Shown here: positions 24,958 to 32,108 of the stretch, in pieces
Position numbering within the stretch: position 1 is the first letter of the stretch
Layout: each line of letters starts with the position of its first letter
Assembly (NCBI GenBank): GCA_947628655.1
Contig: CANRAS010000001.1
Coordinates: forward strand, 124,001-188,000
Direction of reading: 5' to 3'
DNA from: an uncultured Clostridia bacterium
GTDB taxonomy: Bacteria > Bacillota > Clostridia > Oscillospirales > Ruminococcaceae
DNA length: 64,000 nucleotides
The notes under the pieces: model-generated
Seen by the model: only the letters and a program-made list of their open reading frames with translations
The model's database searches: none
What the model was told of the DNA's origin: nothing
Translations under genes and position numbers: made by a program

Positions 24958-25001
24958 TTTTCGTTTTTGCACTCTGACCCGCCGACCCCGCCGACTAAGC
25001 G

Positions 25002-25331
25002 TTAATTGCCTGCGGGAATTACATAGTATATTCTCTCGTCGCTGTTCGCAAAATCCAGCTTGTCGCGGGCGATCTGCTCGATATACTTTTCAAGATTTTC
25101 GCTGTTTTCGAGATACCCTCTGATTTGCTCGTTTTTGGCTTTCATAGCCTCCGTCTGCTCGACAAGTTCGTCAAGCTGACGTTTGTTGTTTCGTATCTCG
25201 ATATTTTTCGTTATTATAGTATATCCAACGAAAATCACGGACACAACAATAGCCACAAACGCGAGCATATGTATTATGCCGTGCTTTTTCTTGTTTTCAG
25301 CTGCTTTTTCTGATCTGTACTTTGATAACAT
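25002..25331 (-). CDS. divIC: Septum formation initiator DivIC/FtsB-like
   Basis: 109 residues from the ATG at 25331 (AAGGGA upstream). A short basic cytoplasmic tail (KAAENKKKHG), one membrane helix (about 20-42) and an extracytoplasmic coiled coil (IEIRNNKRQLDELVEQTEA) followed by LEKYIEQIARDKLDFANSDE define the family. DivIC pairs with FtsL and DivIB in the divisome to control septal wall synthesis. It lies immediately after yabQ, with its start inside the yabQ coding region, the same order as in Bacillus subtilis. Confidence 0.88.
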   Translation of the reverse strand: MLSKYRSEKAAENKKKHGIIHMLAFVAIVVSVIFVGYTIITKNIEIRNNKRQLDELVEQTEAMKAKNEQIRGYLENSENLEKYIEQIARDKLDFANSDERIYYVIPAGN

Positions 25332-25836
25332 TATTTTCCCTTTCCCCAATGTTATTATTCCCCTTTATATTATACATCTTTTTCTTGCCGGAATGCAAGG
25401 GCTTTAGGTGCGTTTCAGCGAATTTTCCGTAATATTCGTGGATTTTGCCAAACCCCGCTCGGCTTTTTTGTGCAAATTCGCCCAAAAATTTCTTGGATAC
25501 CCCGCCAATTTTCTTGGCGATTTTTCCCGCGGTTTTGCGAATGAACCTTGCAATCGCATTTTCGGGTCTGTTAAACAGCCTGCCGAACGTCGCGATATAT
25601 GCGAAAACGCCCGCCGCAAAGCCGATTACTGTATACAAGCGGATATAGTTTCCCAAAAATTCCGACAGCTTGCACACGGCAAACGCCGACGCGATGAAAA
25701 ACGCGACGTCGCACAGGAACACGACAATCCGCGCGGGCAGTACAATTCTTACAATGCGCAGCCCCTCATACACCAAACCGAAAATCAGCCCCGCCAAAAA
25801 CGCGAACATAAAACAATCGGGTATAGAAACGTACAT
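25297..25836 (-). CDS. yabQ: Spore cortex biosynthesis protein YabQ
   Basis: 179 residues. The N-terminal half has three to four membrane helices, beginning with FMFAFLAGLIFGLVYEGLRI, a YabQ hallmark. The C-terminal half is a very basic, Lys/Gly/Phe-rich tail (about 95-179) facing the cytoplasm. In B. subtilis yabQ is needed for spore cortex formation and is made in the mother cell. It overlaps divIC by 35 bp and follows yabP by 15 bp. The long basic tail is more extensive than I expect from the family and may have drifted freely. Confidence 0.85.
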   Translation of the reverse strand: MYVSIPDCFMFAFLAGLIFGLVYEGLRIVRIVLPARIVVFLCDVAFFIASAFAVCKLSEFLGNYIRLYTVIGFAAGVFAYIATFGRLFNRPENAIARFIRKTAGKIAKKIGGVSKKFLGEFAQKSRAGFGKIHEYYGKFAETHLKPLHSGKKKMYNIKGNNNIGERENNVIKVQIRKSS

Positions 25837-25851
25837 GCCACTTTCCTTTCA

Positions 25852-26124
25852 CTATCTGAACAGTTTTTTCACAGGACCGTCCATAACGCTGTGTCTGGTG
25901 TACAACAGGGAATTAATGCACCCCGTCATTGTAAGGTCGCCGCTTGTCCCCTCAAGTTCTCCGATATGCAGGTCGTCGCCTTTTATTATAAGTTCTCCCA
26001 TTACCGTACTAAGCACTATTCGGTTTTCCGAAAAGCTGTCGATGTCCTTTACTCCCGAAATCCGCAGCGTTTTGCGGTTTTCCATTATCACATTATGCGG
26101 AACGTTAGTTGTTGAGTTTTGCAT
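25852..26124 (-). CDS. yabP: Sporulation protein YabP
   Basis: 90 residues from the ATG at 26124, with AGGAGG 7 nt upstream; the TTG two codons earlier is too close to that site. The small beta-rich YabP fold shows as HNVIMENRKTLRISGVKDIDSF, then VLSTVMGELIIKGDDLHI and LEGTSGDLTMTGCINSLLY. Family members are sporulation-specific and are found beside yabQ. A possible sigma-E promoter lies at 26159-26188. Confidence 0.9.
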   Translation of the reverse strand: MQNSTTNVPHNVIMENRKTLRISGVKDIDSFSENRIVLSTVMGELIIKGDDLHIGELEGTSGDLTMTGCINSLLYTRHSVMDGPVKKLFR

Positions 26125-26158
26125 ATTCAAACCTCCTCGTGATAGGCGTTTATGTTCT

Positions 26159-26188
26159 ATACATATGTTCGGATAACCTCAAATATAC
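26159..26188 (-). promoter_or_regulatory. Possible sigma-E promoter of yabPQ
   Basis: Minus strand GTATATT, 14 bp, CATATGTA resembles the sigma-E pattern (KMATATT-N14-CATACANT). It fits the mother-cell expression of yabPQ in Bacillus. Match quality is partial. Confidence 0.4.
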
Positions 26189-26228
26189 GCCAATCTGTTC
26201 GGATATAACCGCTTTTCCCGCACAAAAA

Positions 26229-26248
26229 AGCGGTGAGCCTACCCACCG
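26229..26248 (-). other. Hairpin between rqcP and yabP
   Basis: GCGGTG and CACCGC pair with a short loop and an A-rich flank on the left, T-rich when read on the minus strand. It may be a weak terminator separating the housekeeping hup-rqcP genes from sporulation yabPQ. Confidence 0.5.
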
Positions 26249-26288
26249 CAGATTATCAAACAATCGCATTGCCACGGTAATAACGCCA

Positions 26289-26531
26289 TTATCCCGCGAC
26301 CACCTCATACAGCGCCGCCGCGTCCTCTTTTTTAGTAAACTCGCGCACTTCCGTCACGCGGACTTTCAGAGGCTTGCCGATAAGGATTTCTATAATATCT
26401 CCCGTTTTGACTTCGTATGACGCGCGGGCGGCTTTTCCGTTTACTATCACCTTTTCGGCGTCGCACGCCTCGTTTGCTACCGTTCTGCGCTTTATAAGGC
26501 GCGATACTTTAAGAAATTTATCCAATCTCAT
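26289..26531 (-). CDS. rqcP: S4-domain RNA-binding protein RqcP/YabO (Hsp15-like)
   Basis: 80 residues from the ATG at 26531 (GGGTGA upstream). MRLDKFLKVSRLIKRRTVANEAC is the S4 RNA-binding helix pair and VIVNGKAARASYEVKTGDII the following beta part. In Firmicutes, YabO (RqcP) binds the 50S-peptidyl-tRNA complex and helps RqcH add alanine tails to stalled chains. Its location between hup and yabP matches the conserved clostridial and Bacillus order. Confidence 0.9.
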   Translation of the reverse strand: MRLDKFLKVSRLIKRRTVANEACDAEKVIVNGKAARASYEVKTGDIIEILIGKPLKVRVTEVREFTKKEDAAALYEVVAG

Positions 26532-26594
26532 ACTGTCACCCAAACTGCACACCGCTAAAATCGCCTGTTTTACGCGGATATTATTTATTGCTAT

Positions 26595-26630
26595 AAAAAG
26601 ACGGCAGGGTACTGCTCCCGCCGTCTTTTT
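26595..26630 (-). terminator. Terminator downstream of hup
   Basis: AAAAAGACGGC and GCCGTCTTTTT form a strong stem around AGGGTACTGCTCCC, itself partly paired. It lies between hup and rqcP on the minus strand. Confidence 0.85.
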
Positions 26631-26661
26631 GTCCGGACATAAAAACAAAAGCAAATTTGAA

Positions 26662-26949
26662 TTACTTCTTGCTTACAGCGTCCTTGAGCGCTCTGCCCGC
26701 TTTGAAAGCAGGAACTTTCGTAGCCGCAATCTTAATCGGCTTCTTTGTACGCGGGTTGATACCCTTTCTTGCAGCTCTCTCGCGAACCTCGAAAGTACCG
26801 AAACCTACCAGCTGAATAGACTCGCCCTTTGCAAGTGTCTCGGTGATAGTTTCGATAACAGCCTTAACAGCCGCTTCGGTCTGCTTTTTGTTAAGATTGC
26901 TTGCCTCTGTTTTCTTTGCTACTGCATCTACCAATTCTGCCTTTGTCAT
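26662..26949 (-). CDS. hup: HU-family DNA-binding protein
   Basis: 95 residues with GGAGG upstream. [21 protein letters not shown] is the dimerisation helix region, [21 protein letters not shown] the beta arm with the DNA-intercalating proline of INPRT, and a basic C-terminus closes the fold. HU coats and bends the nucleoid. The 5' leader (26950-27030) can form a large hairpin between AACGGTG and CACCGTT, which may influence expression. Confidence 0.97.
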   Translation of the reverse strand: MTKAELVDAVAKKTEASNLNKKQTEAAVKAVIETITETLAKGESIQLVGFGTFEVRERAARKGINPRTKKPIKIAATKVPAFKAGRALKDAVSKK

Positions 26950-26978
26950 GTTATAAAACCTCCAAAAAAAATCTATCT

Positions 26979-27022
26979 AACGGTGAGCCGCGGGGAACAT
27001 TCCCTCTGTCACCCACCGTTAT
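26979..27022 (-). other. Leader inverted repeat upstream of hup
   Basis: Minus strand AACGGTG and CACCGTT close a stem whose interior (GAGGG, CCCCGC) can pair further. It is in the presumed hup 5' leader. No T tract follows directly, so it may regulate stability or translation rather than terminate. Confidence 0.5.
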
Positions 27023-27102
27023 TGACTAAAATGAAACATTGCGTCCCAACTGTACATTATTGAAACACAAAAAATAATACTGCGCGCAGATTTATATTAT
27101 AA

Positions 27103-27936
27103 TTATAACGCGCCGAACGCACGGTCTATTTCCTCAGACGACAGCTTGTCCAGCGAACCACCCTGTTTGATGATGTCGTTTTCGACAGCCCTAAATGCCA
27201 TTATAAACCGATTTGTCCAATATGTCAAGGCTTTTTCGCCGTCAATTTTCAAAATTCTGTTTAAATTACAAAAAACAAACAGTATTTCCCCCAATATCTG
27301 TTGATTTTGTGCAAATAGTTCGGACGTTTCCCCCGCGTCCTCACCGTTTTCAGCTTGCAAAGATATACGGCGACTAAGCTCCGAAAGCAGTTTTTGTATC
27401 TTATCTATAGAGCTTTCGGCGTTATTTATCGGAAGTCCTGCACGAGCGGCGCGCTTGCAAACCTTTTCGCCCCTAAGCAGGGCGGGGAAGGTCTTGGGTA
27501 CGCTTTCGAGCGTTTCCGTATATGTATCCTGTTGCTTTGACGCTTTTTTCAGAGCGTCCCAATTTTTCAGCACTTCGTCCTCGGTATCGGCTTTAATTTT
27601 TTTATCGCCTTCGCCGAAAACGTGCGGATGTCTGTAAATCAACTTTTGGCAAATGTCATTGCAGACGTCCTCAAAATCGAAATTATGCTGTTCTGTTTCG
27701 ATTTCCGCGTGGAACACGACCTGCATAAGCAAATCGCCGAGTTCCTCTTTAAGTATTTCGGGGTCGTTTTTGTCGATCCCCTCGCAGACCTCGTAACATT
27801 CCTCGATAAGATCGGTGCGTATGCTTTCATGCGTTTGAACCTTATCCCAAGGACAGCCGTTTTCCGACCGCAGAATTTTCATTATTTTCAGCAGGTCGTC
27901 GATATTGTATCGGCTTTTGAACTCAAATTCCAACAC
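27103..27936 (-). CDS. mazG: Nucleoside triphosphate pyrophosphohydrolase MazG
   Basis: 277 residues from a GTG at 27936 with GGGAGG 7 nt upstream. The N-terminal MazG domain opens with SENGCPWDKVQTHESIRTDLIEE-type sequence; LIEECYEVCEG and EELGDLLMQVVFH give the EExxE...ExxD metal-binding set. A second, degenerate MazG-like helical half occupies about 150-277. It hydrolyses aberrant or excess NTPs to NMPs. A consensus promoter lies just upstream. In Bacillus the equivalent yabN sits in the same cluster with a fused methylase domain, which is absent here. Confidence 0.92.
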   Translation of the reverse strand: MLEFEFKSRYNIDDLLKIMKILRSENGCPWDKVQTHESIRTDLIEECYEVCEGIDKNDPEILKEELGDLLMQVVFHAEIETEQHNFDFEDVCNDICQKLIYRHPHVFGEGDKKIKADTEDEVLKNWDALKKASKQQDTYTETLESVPKTFPALLRGEKVCKRAARAGLPINNAESSIDKIQKLLSELSRRISLQAENGEDAGETSELFAQNQQILGEILFVFCNLNRILKIDGEKALTYWTNRFIMAFRAVENDIIKQGGSLDKLSSEEIDRAFGAL

Positions 27937-27970
27937 TATCCGACCTCCCTATATATGTTTCTGCAATTTT

Positions 27971-27999
27971 ATTTTACCGCATTTTGTCCGATTTTTCAA
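27971..27999 (-). promoter_or_regulatory. Sigma-A promoter of mazG
   Basis: Minus strand TTGAAA (27999-27994), 17 bp, TAAAAT (27976-27971) preceded by CGG. Confidence 0.75.
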
Positions 28000-28125
28000 G
28001 GGGTTTTGCAAAAAAAATAGAGTTTTTTCGCTTTATTATGCGGTTTGTATGAAAATCGTATGTTAAAATTAGTAATATTATATAAATAATTTTGGCAGTA
28101 TTAGTAAATATTTTCCATTTTTTCT

Positions 28126-29796
28126 CTAACACTCCGCTTTTCGCTTGCTAATTCGCGTAATTATCAGCATTACAAAATACACAAACGCTCCGAACCCCGC
28201 CGAAAAAATCACGGTAAGAAGTGCGTTTACCCGCGTTTCAAGTATTCTGCGGGCGATATACGCGAAAACTCCGCACACCGCCCCGCTTATCACGGCGGGG
28301 GATATAGCGCTCAGAATGTTAATTCGGCGCGGGAAATGCCTGCGGAGCATTATAGTTCCGCCCACAGCCATAAACAGATACCCCGTAACGTTTGCAATAG
28401 CCGCGCCCGCGATGTTTATTTGAGGAATTGAAATAAGCAGGGGATTAAGCACGAGTTTTATCAAAACGGAACCCAGCATTAACAACAGCGGGATATGCGC
28501 CTTGCCTATTGACTGAAATATGCTGAACATTGACGAAGAGAGAACCATTATTACCCCGCCAAGACAAAGGATAATAAACGGCGTTTTGCAAACGGAAACT
28601 TCCGCGGCTCTTGAACGGTAAAGAACATTCAAAATAGGCTCTGCAAGCGCCGCCGCGCCAAAGCAGGCAGGCGCGGCGATAAGCGTACCCGCGCGAAGTC
28701 CGAGCATTGTCTTATGACAGAGCGTATCCGCGTCACGGCGTTCCCACGCGGCGGCAATATCGGGCGCGGCTGTTTTTTCGGTCATACCCGCAAACGACGG
28801 TATCATCATAAACAGCGACACGGCAATACCCGTATAACTTCCGTAAATAAAGTTCGGCAGTCCCTCTATTCCGCCGCATTTGTCGAAAATATTCCCGAAC
28901 GTAACCATATAGTATTCGGGATTTTGCGAGGCAGACAGCGAAATCGTCCGCGTTACAGTCAGCAGGTCGATAAACGAAACGCAGTTTACCGCGAGAGCGG
29001 ACGCCGCTATCGGCACAATATCGCGGATTAAATCCTTGCAAATTCGCCTTCGGCAGTATGTACATCGCTCAGGCAGAGCCTCGCGGTTTTTGCTCTTTCG
29101 CTCGTTGAATATAAGCGTCAGCAGACCGAAAAGTTCGCTTATGCTTACCGCCAAAATCGCTCCCGCGGCGGCATAAGGCAAAGCCGCGCTGTACGCTTGA
29201 CTTACAGACGAACAGTCGTTCCCGAAAACCGTGCGCCCGTTTAAAAACTCGTTTTTCGCATAGAATATCACGGCATACGAAAGCCCCAAGCCGAATACCG
29301 CTCTTGATACCGCCTCCGCGACCGACGCGGCGGCGGACGGCATAACGTCGGAAAGTCCCTCGCGGTAGCCCCTCAGCACCGACGCCGTACAGCAGAAGAA
29401 AACGGCGGGCGAGATACATATAATAGCCAAAGTGCTGTTCGGCGAATACGCGATATGCTCCGCAAACGGCTTTGCGAAAAGGGCAACGGCGGCGCTTCCC
29501 AAAGCGCCGACCGCCGCGAACATAATCAGCGCGTATTTTCGCACGGCAACGGCGTGTATACGGTTGTTTACGGCGGCGCACCGCGCGGTAGTCCGCATTA
29601 TCACGGTAGGAATACCCGCGGCAGTCAGGGCGAATATCGGGGAATACAATCCGTAAGCCGTGGAAAAATACCCCATACCCGTACCGCCCAGAAGATTAGC
29701 GAGCGGAATTTTGAACAGCGCCCCGACAACCTTTGTTATCGCCATTGACAAAAACAAAATCGCGGTGTTTTTGAAATATCTTTTTTCAATCATCAT
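28126..29796 (-). CDS. Polysaccharide/lipid flippase, stage V sporulation protein B-like (YabM/SpoVB)
   Basis: 556 residues with about 14 membrane helices, the MATE/MOP-superfamily architecture of SpoVB, YabM and MurJ-like flippases. The opening MIEKRYFKNTAILFLSMAITKVVGALFKIPLANLLG-like region (residues 2-37) and GTGMGYFSTAYGLYSPIF are typical of SpoVB. These proteins move lipid-linked glycan precursors across membranes; SpoVB is linked to spore cortex. Its position upstream of mazG, rqcP and yabPQ matches yabM in Bacillus. Whether it serves the cortex or vegetative polysaccharide cannot be decided from sequence. Confidence 0.85.
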   Translation of the reverse strand: MMIEKRYFKNTAILFLSMAITKVVGALFKIPLANLLGGTGMGYFSTAYGLYSPIFALTAAGIPTVIMRTTARCAAVNNRIHAVAVRKYALIMFAAVGALGSAAVALFAKPFAEHIAYSPNSTLAIICISPAVFFCCTASVLRGYREGLSDVMPSAAASVAEAVSRAVFGLGLSYAVIFYAKNEFLNGRTVFGNDCSSVSQAYSAALPYAAAGAILAVSISELFGLLTLIFNERKSKNREALPERCTYCRRRICKDLIRDIVPIAASALAVNCVSFIDLLTVTRTISLSASQNPEYYMVTFGNIFDKCGGIEGLPNFIYGSYTGIAVSLFMMIPSFAGMTEKTAAPDIAAAWERRDADTLCHKTMLGLRAGTLIAAPACFGAAALAEPILNVLYRSRAAEVSVCKTPFIILCLGGVIMVLSSSMFSIFQSIGKAHIPLLLMLGSVLIKLVLNPLLISIPQINIAGAAIANVTGYLFMAVGGTIMLRRHFPRRINILSAISPAVISGAVCGVFAYIARRILETRVNALLTVIFSAGFGAFVYFVMLIITRISKRKAEC

Positions 29797-29940
29797 TATC
29801 GTCCTTTCGGGTAATATACTAAAATATATGTCCGAAAAGCGGATTAATAACTTTTTATGGAAAACTTGTACTAAAAATTCTGCCCAACTAGTAGCTGGTT
29901 TAATAGATGCTGGTAGCTAGAATGTGCCGTCTAAACCAAA
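29797..29940. other. Intergenic stretch upstream of the spoVB-like gene
   Basis: AT-rich, probably the promoter region of the spoVB-like gene on the minus strand. I find no clear sigma-A promoter; an irregular CTAG-containing repeat lies around 29890-29920. No gene is seen. Confidence 0.4.
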
Positions 29941-30262
29941 CGCCCCGCCGACAGGCGGGGTGTTTTTTGCGGGTTAAGAGGGCGCTTGGACAGACTTTAG
30001 GGTTGTGGACAAACTTATGGACAGACTTGTGGACAGACTTTAACCCGCATTGTTAAGCCATTTGGACAGACTTGACAGACTTTTTGCCAAAATCCTAATA
30101 CTTTTTTTCATTGAGTTTTACATGATGTTTTTTGTGTGTTATAAAAAAGTTCTTAGAATATATAAAAAATAGCAAAAGTCTGTCCAAACGGCGGTGTTAA
30201 GCCAAAAAAGTCTGTCCAAAGTCTGTCCAAAGTCTGTCCAAAGTCTGTCCGAAGTCTGTCCG
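29941..30262. repeat. Iteron-like inverted element A (AGTCTGTCC word)
   Basis: A GC hairpin (CCCCGCC, GACA, GGCGGGG at 29943-29960) opens the element. The left arm holds about six copies of GGACAGACTT or close variants (29988-30084). The right arm holds six copies of the complement AGTCTGTCC (30177, then 30209, 30220, 30231, 30242 and 30253, five exactly 11 bp apart). Between them is an AT-rich core at 30139-30171 containing GTTCTTAGAA. Framework motifs GCGGGTTAAGAGG, AACCCGCATTGTTAAGCC and ACGGCGGTGTTAAGCC recur in element B. No ribosome site or plausible protein is present. One helical turn spacing suggests protein binding, but an RNA foldback is also possible. Confidence 0.85.
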
Positions 30263-30307
30263 CTTTTGCGGCGCAACTTTCGAGGCTAGAATACGCCCCG
30301 CCGCCAT

Positions 30308-30908
30308 CAGTTTACAGTTAACAGTGCACAGTGCACAGTATTTGGTGTCCGCCTGCGGCGGACAGAAAGATTGTCTTTGAATTAATACGCCCCGCCGTCG
30401 GCGGGGCATTTTTGCGGGTTAAGAGAGCGTATACGTTTTTTAAGACGTTTTTTCTGTACGGAGAAAAGCGCATTGCAATGCGGGTTAAGAGGGCAGACGT
30501 ATTTTTAGACGTATTTTTTAGACGTTTTTTGTTGCCACAAACGGCGGTGTTAAGCCAAATAGACGTTTTTTGGCGAATTTTCTCAATTCCTTAGCACTTT
30601 TTTCTGTTGTCTTGTTTTGTTGTTGATTTATAAAAATGTTCTTAGAAAATATAAAAAATAATTATAAAAACGTCTAACCCGCATTGTAAAGCCAAATATT
30701 GACTGAAAAAACGTCTAAAATACGTCTAAAAAACGTCTTAAAAAACGTCTAAGCCCACAAAACCGCACTGTTAAGCCAAATGTTTAAGACGTTTTTTCGT
30801 AACCTAAAACACCCCGCCGTTGGCGGGGCGTATTAATTCAAGGACAATCTAATCGTCCGCGAGAGCGGACACCATTGCTGTGCACTGTGCACTCTTAACT
30901 GTAAACTG
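30308..30908. mobile_element. MITE-like element with terminal inverted repeats, containing element B
   Basis: The ends CAGTTTACAGT (30308-30318) and ACTGTAAACTG (30898-30908) are perfect 11-bp inverted repeats. Inside them the mirror symmetry continues imperfectly: TTAACAGTGCACAGTGCAC opposite GTGCACTGTGCAC, palindromes GTCCGCCTGCGGCGGAC and GTCCGCGAGAGCGGAC, and GATTGTCTTTGAATTAATACG opposite its complement. No transposase is encoded, so it is classed as a non-autonomous element by structure only. A 142-bp relative with the same ends is at 31713-31854. I could not identify a target-site duplication with confidence. Confidence 0.6.
30388..30830. repeat. Iteron-like inverted element B (ACGTCT word)
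   Basis: It is capped by GC hairpins at 30388-30407 and 30811-30830. The left arm has AGACGT copies (including 30495, 30507, 30520, each followed by T-rich sequence); the right arm has ACGTCT at 30670, 30711, 30722, 30733 and 30745, spaced 11, 11 and 12 bp in the cluster. The AT-rich core at 30628-30660 matches the core of element A at 31 of 33 positions. Framework motifs GCGGGTTAAGAG, AACCCGCATTGTAAAGCC, CGCACTGTTAAGCCAAA and the identical 19-mer at 30541-30559 are shared with A but placed on the opposite side of the core. No coding signal is seen. Confidence 0.85.
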
Positions 30909-30924
30909 CAAGAGCGGTGCTTTC

Positions 30925-30968
30925 TTACCTCTTACATCTTACCTCTAACCTCTAACCGCTTACCTCTA
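30925..30968. repeat. Heptamer tandem repeat abutting the Fic gene
   Basis: About six to seven units of TTACCTC or one-base variants (30925-30966). On the minus strand this reads as repeated GAGGTAA and lies directly after the Fic gene, whose TAG stop at 30968-30966 falls inside the repeat. A similar GAGGTAAGAG stretch follows the SCP2 gene near 2948. Confidence 0.8.
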
Positions 30969-31631
30969 CCCGCCAACCTCAATCCCGTGTATCGCGTTTT
31001 CGTATAAAAACGCTTTCAGCGCTCCGCCGTCGCCGCTGTTGTAGAAATCGCAAAGCAGTTCATTAAACCTTTCCATATGGTTATCTGTAATCGTCAAAAT
31101 CCCCGCGCCCGATGAAATCAGCATTTTATTCGCAATAGTCATTCCCGTGCGCTTGTTTCCGTCCCAAAAGAGTTGTCCGCGCGTTACGAATGTAAACATC
31201 TCCAAAGCCTTTTCGGTCGCCGTGCTGTCGGATTGTATTATACTTTCGAGTTCCCCGCGCGTGTTTTCCTCGTTCGGTATCGGCGGCGCGTAGTCCGTGC
31301 CCGATATGCAGACTTTCCCTGTGCGGAGTTTCCCCCACTCCAACGCCTCGTTTCTCGCGATATATCCGTTTATCTCGCACAGATACTCTAATGTTATCGG
31401 CGCGTCTGCCGTATTTATCAAAAAACGCCACGCGTCGCGCATATTAAGAATAGCCTGTATGTCGTCAAGGCTGACGTTCGGCACGTTTACGCCGTCCAGA
31501 ATGGTTTTAGTCTGCGGGAATGTCACCGCACGGCTTTCCATTTTCATACCGCAGTAAACATTTTCGTCCCATTTCTTTTTTGCAAGGAACAGGCTTTGCT
31601 CCCGCGTCAGATGAAATTTATCCGAAAACAT
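30966..31631 (-). CDS. Fic-domain protein lacking the catalytic histidine
   Basis: 221 residues from the ATG at 31631 (AGAGGTGA upstream, downstream of the promoter at 31674). The Fic core is clear: the target-binding flap (KLRTGKVCISGTDYAPPIP, about 101-119) and the anion-binding loop FWDGNKRTG (155-163). The usual HxF start of that motif, whose His deprotonates the target hydroxyl, reads QLF here, with Gln153 in the His position. The N-terminal inhibitory helix pattern is also degraded. Fic enzymes normally transfer AMP to proteins; this one may be inactive, act as a binding protein, or use other chemistry. The gene is surrounded by repeats and ends inside one. No antitoxin partner is adjacent. 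Confidence 0.82.
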   Translation of the reverse strand: MFSDKFHLTREQSLFLAKKKWDENVYCGMKMESRAVTFPQTKTILDGVNVPNVSLDDIQAILNMRDAWRFLINTADAPITLEYLCEINGYIARNEALEWGKLRTGKVCISGTDYAPPIPNEENTRGELESIIQSDSTATEKALEMFTFVTRGQLFWDGNKRTGMTIANKMLISSGAGILTITDNHMERFNELLCDFYNSGDGGALKAFLYENAIHGIEVGG

Positions 31632-31673
31632 ATTGTCACCTCTAATTATAAGTTTAACGGTTTCTTTATGCAA

Positions 31674-31702
31674 ATTATACCGCATAATCCCCGAAAAGTC
31701 AA
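31674..31702 (-). promoter_or_regulatory. Sigma-A promoter of the Fic gene
   Basis: Minus strand TTGACT (31702-31697), 17 bp, TATAAT (31679-31674). A MITE-like repeat ends 11 bp upstream of it. Confidence 0.78.
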
Positions 31703-31712
31703 CCCCTGGTAT

Positions 31713-31854
31713 CAGTTTACAGTTAAGAGTGCATAGTGTAAAGTAATTAAGCGTTGCCCGCCGTCGGCAGGGGCGTATTAATTAAAAGACAATCTAATCC
31801 GCGCACGAAGTGCGCACATTATACTATTCACTGTGCACTGTGCACTGTAAACTG
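31713..31854. mobile_element. Short MITE-like element, 142 bp
   Basis: Perfect 11-bp terminal inverted repeats CAGTTTACAGT and ACTGTAAACTG, identical to those of the 601-bp element at 30308. The interior keeps GGCGTATTAATTAAAAGACAATCTAATC and a GTGCGC-type palindrome. It looks like a compact or internally deleted member of the same family. The 31632-31943 gap otherwise holds the Fic promoter and the cotJ leader. Confidence 0.65.
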
Positions 31855-31943
31855 CGCGCTCCGCGCGCACAAAAAACTCCCCACAAGCATAAACTTAAAC
31901 AGCGGCAATACGCCGTGAAAATCTAATTTGAAAGGAAGATAGT

Positions 31944-32108
31944 ATGGAAATTTCCGGAGCATCGTGGCATGTGGGCTATGCCTATGTGCCGAAACAGAGA
32001 ATGGATAAGATCTATTCTCCGAGTAAAGCATTAAGAGCGGGGACAATATTCCCTGAGCTTGATATTACTATAGATGAATACGAGAGGGGGCTTTTCAATG
32101 GGAAATAA
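31944..32108 (+). CDS. cotJA: Spore coat associated protein CotJA
   Basis: 54 residues from the ATG at 31944 with AAAGGAAG upstream; too short for most gene calls but clear by sequence. VGYAYVPKQRMDKIYSPSKA followed by LRAGTIFPELDI is the CotJA signature (a YVP..Q....Y.P..AL..GTIFP.L pattern). CotJA is needed with CotJC for assembly in the inner spore coat. The last residues extend beyond the usual end because the frame overlaps the cotJB start by 11 nt, giving translational coupling. Mother-cell sigma-E control is expected; an AGCATAAA box at about 31887 is only a weak candidate. Confidence 0.9.
   Translation: MEISGASWHVGYAYVPKQRMDKIYSPSKALRAGTIFPELDITIDEYERGLFNGK

Noticed and set aside
23376-24977. 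Long 533-residue open frame opposite cls
   Set aside because: The sense strand has clear HKD motifs; the antisense product is basic and unlike any family, a codon-bias shadow.
30197-30594. Short frames inside elements A and B
   Set aside because: They encode only the repeat words (for example repeated DFGQ units) and lack ribosome sites.
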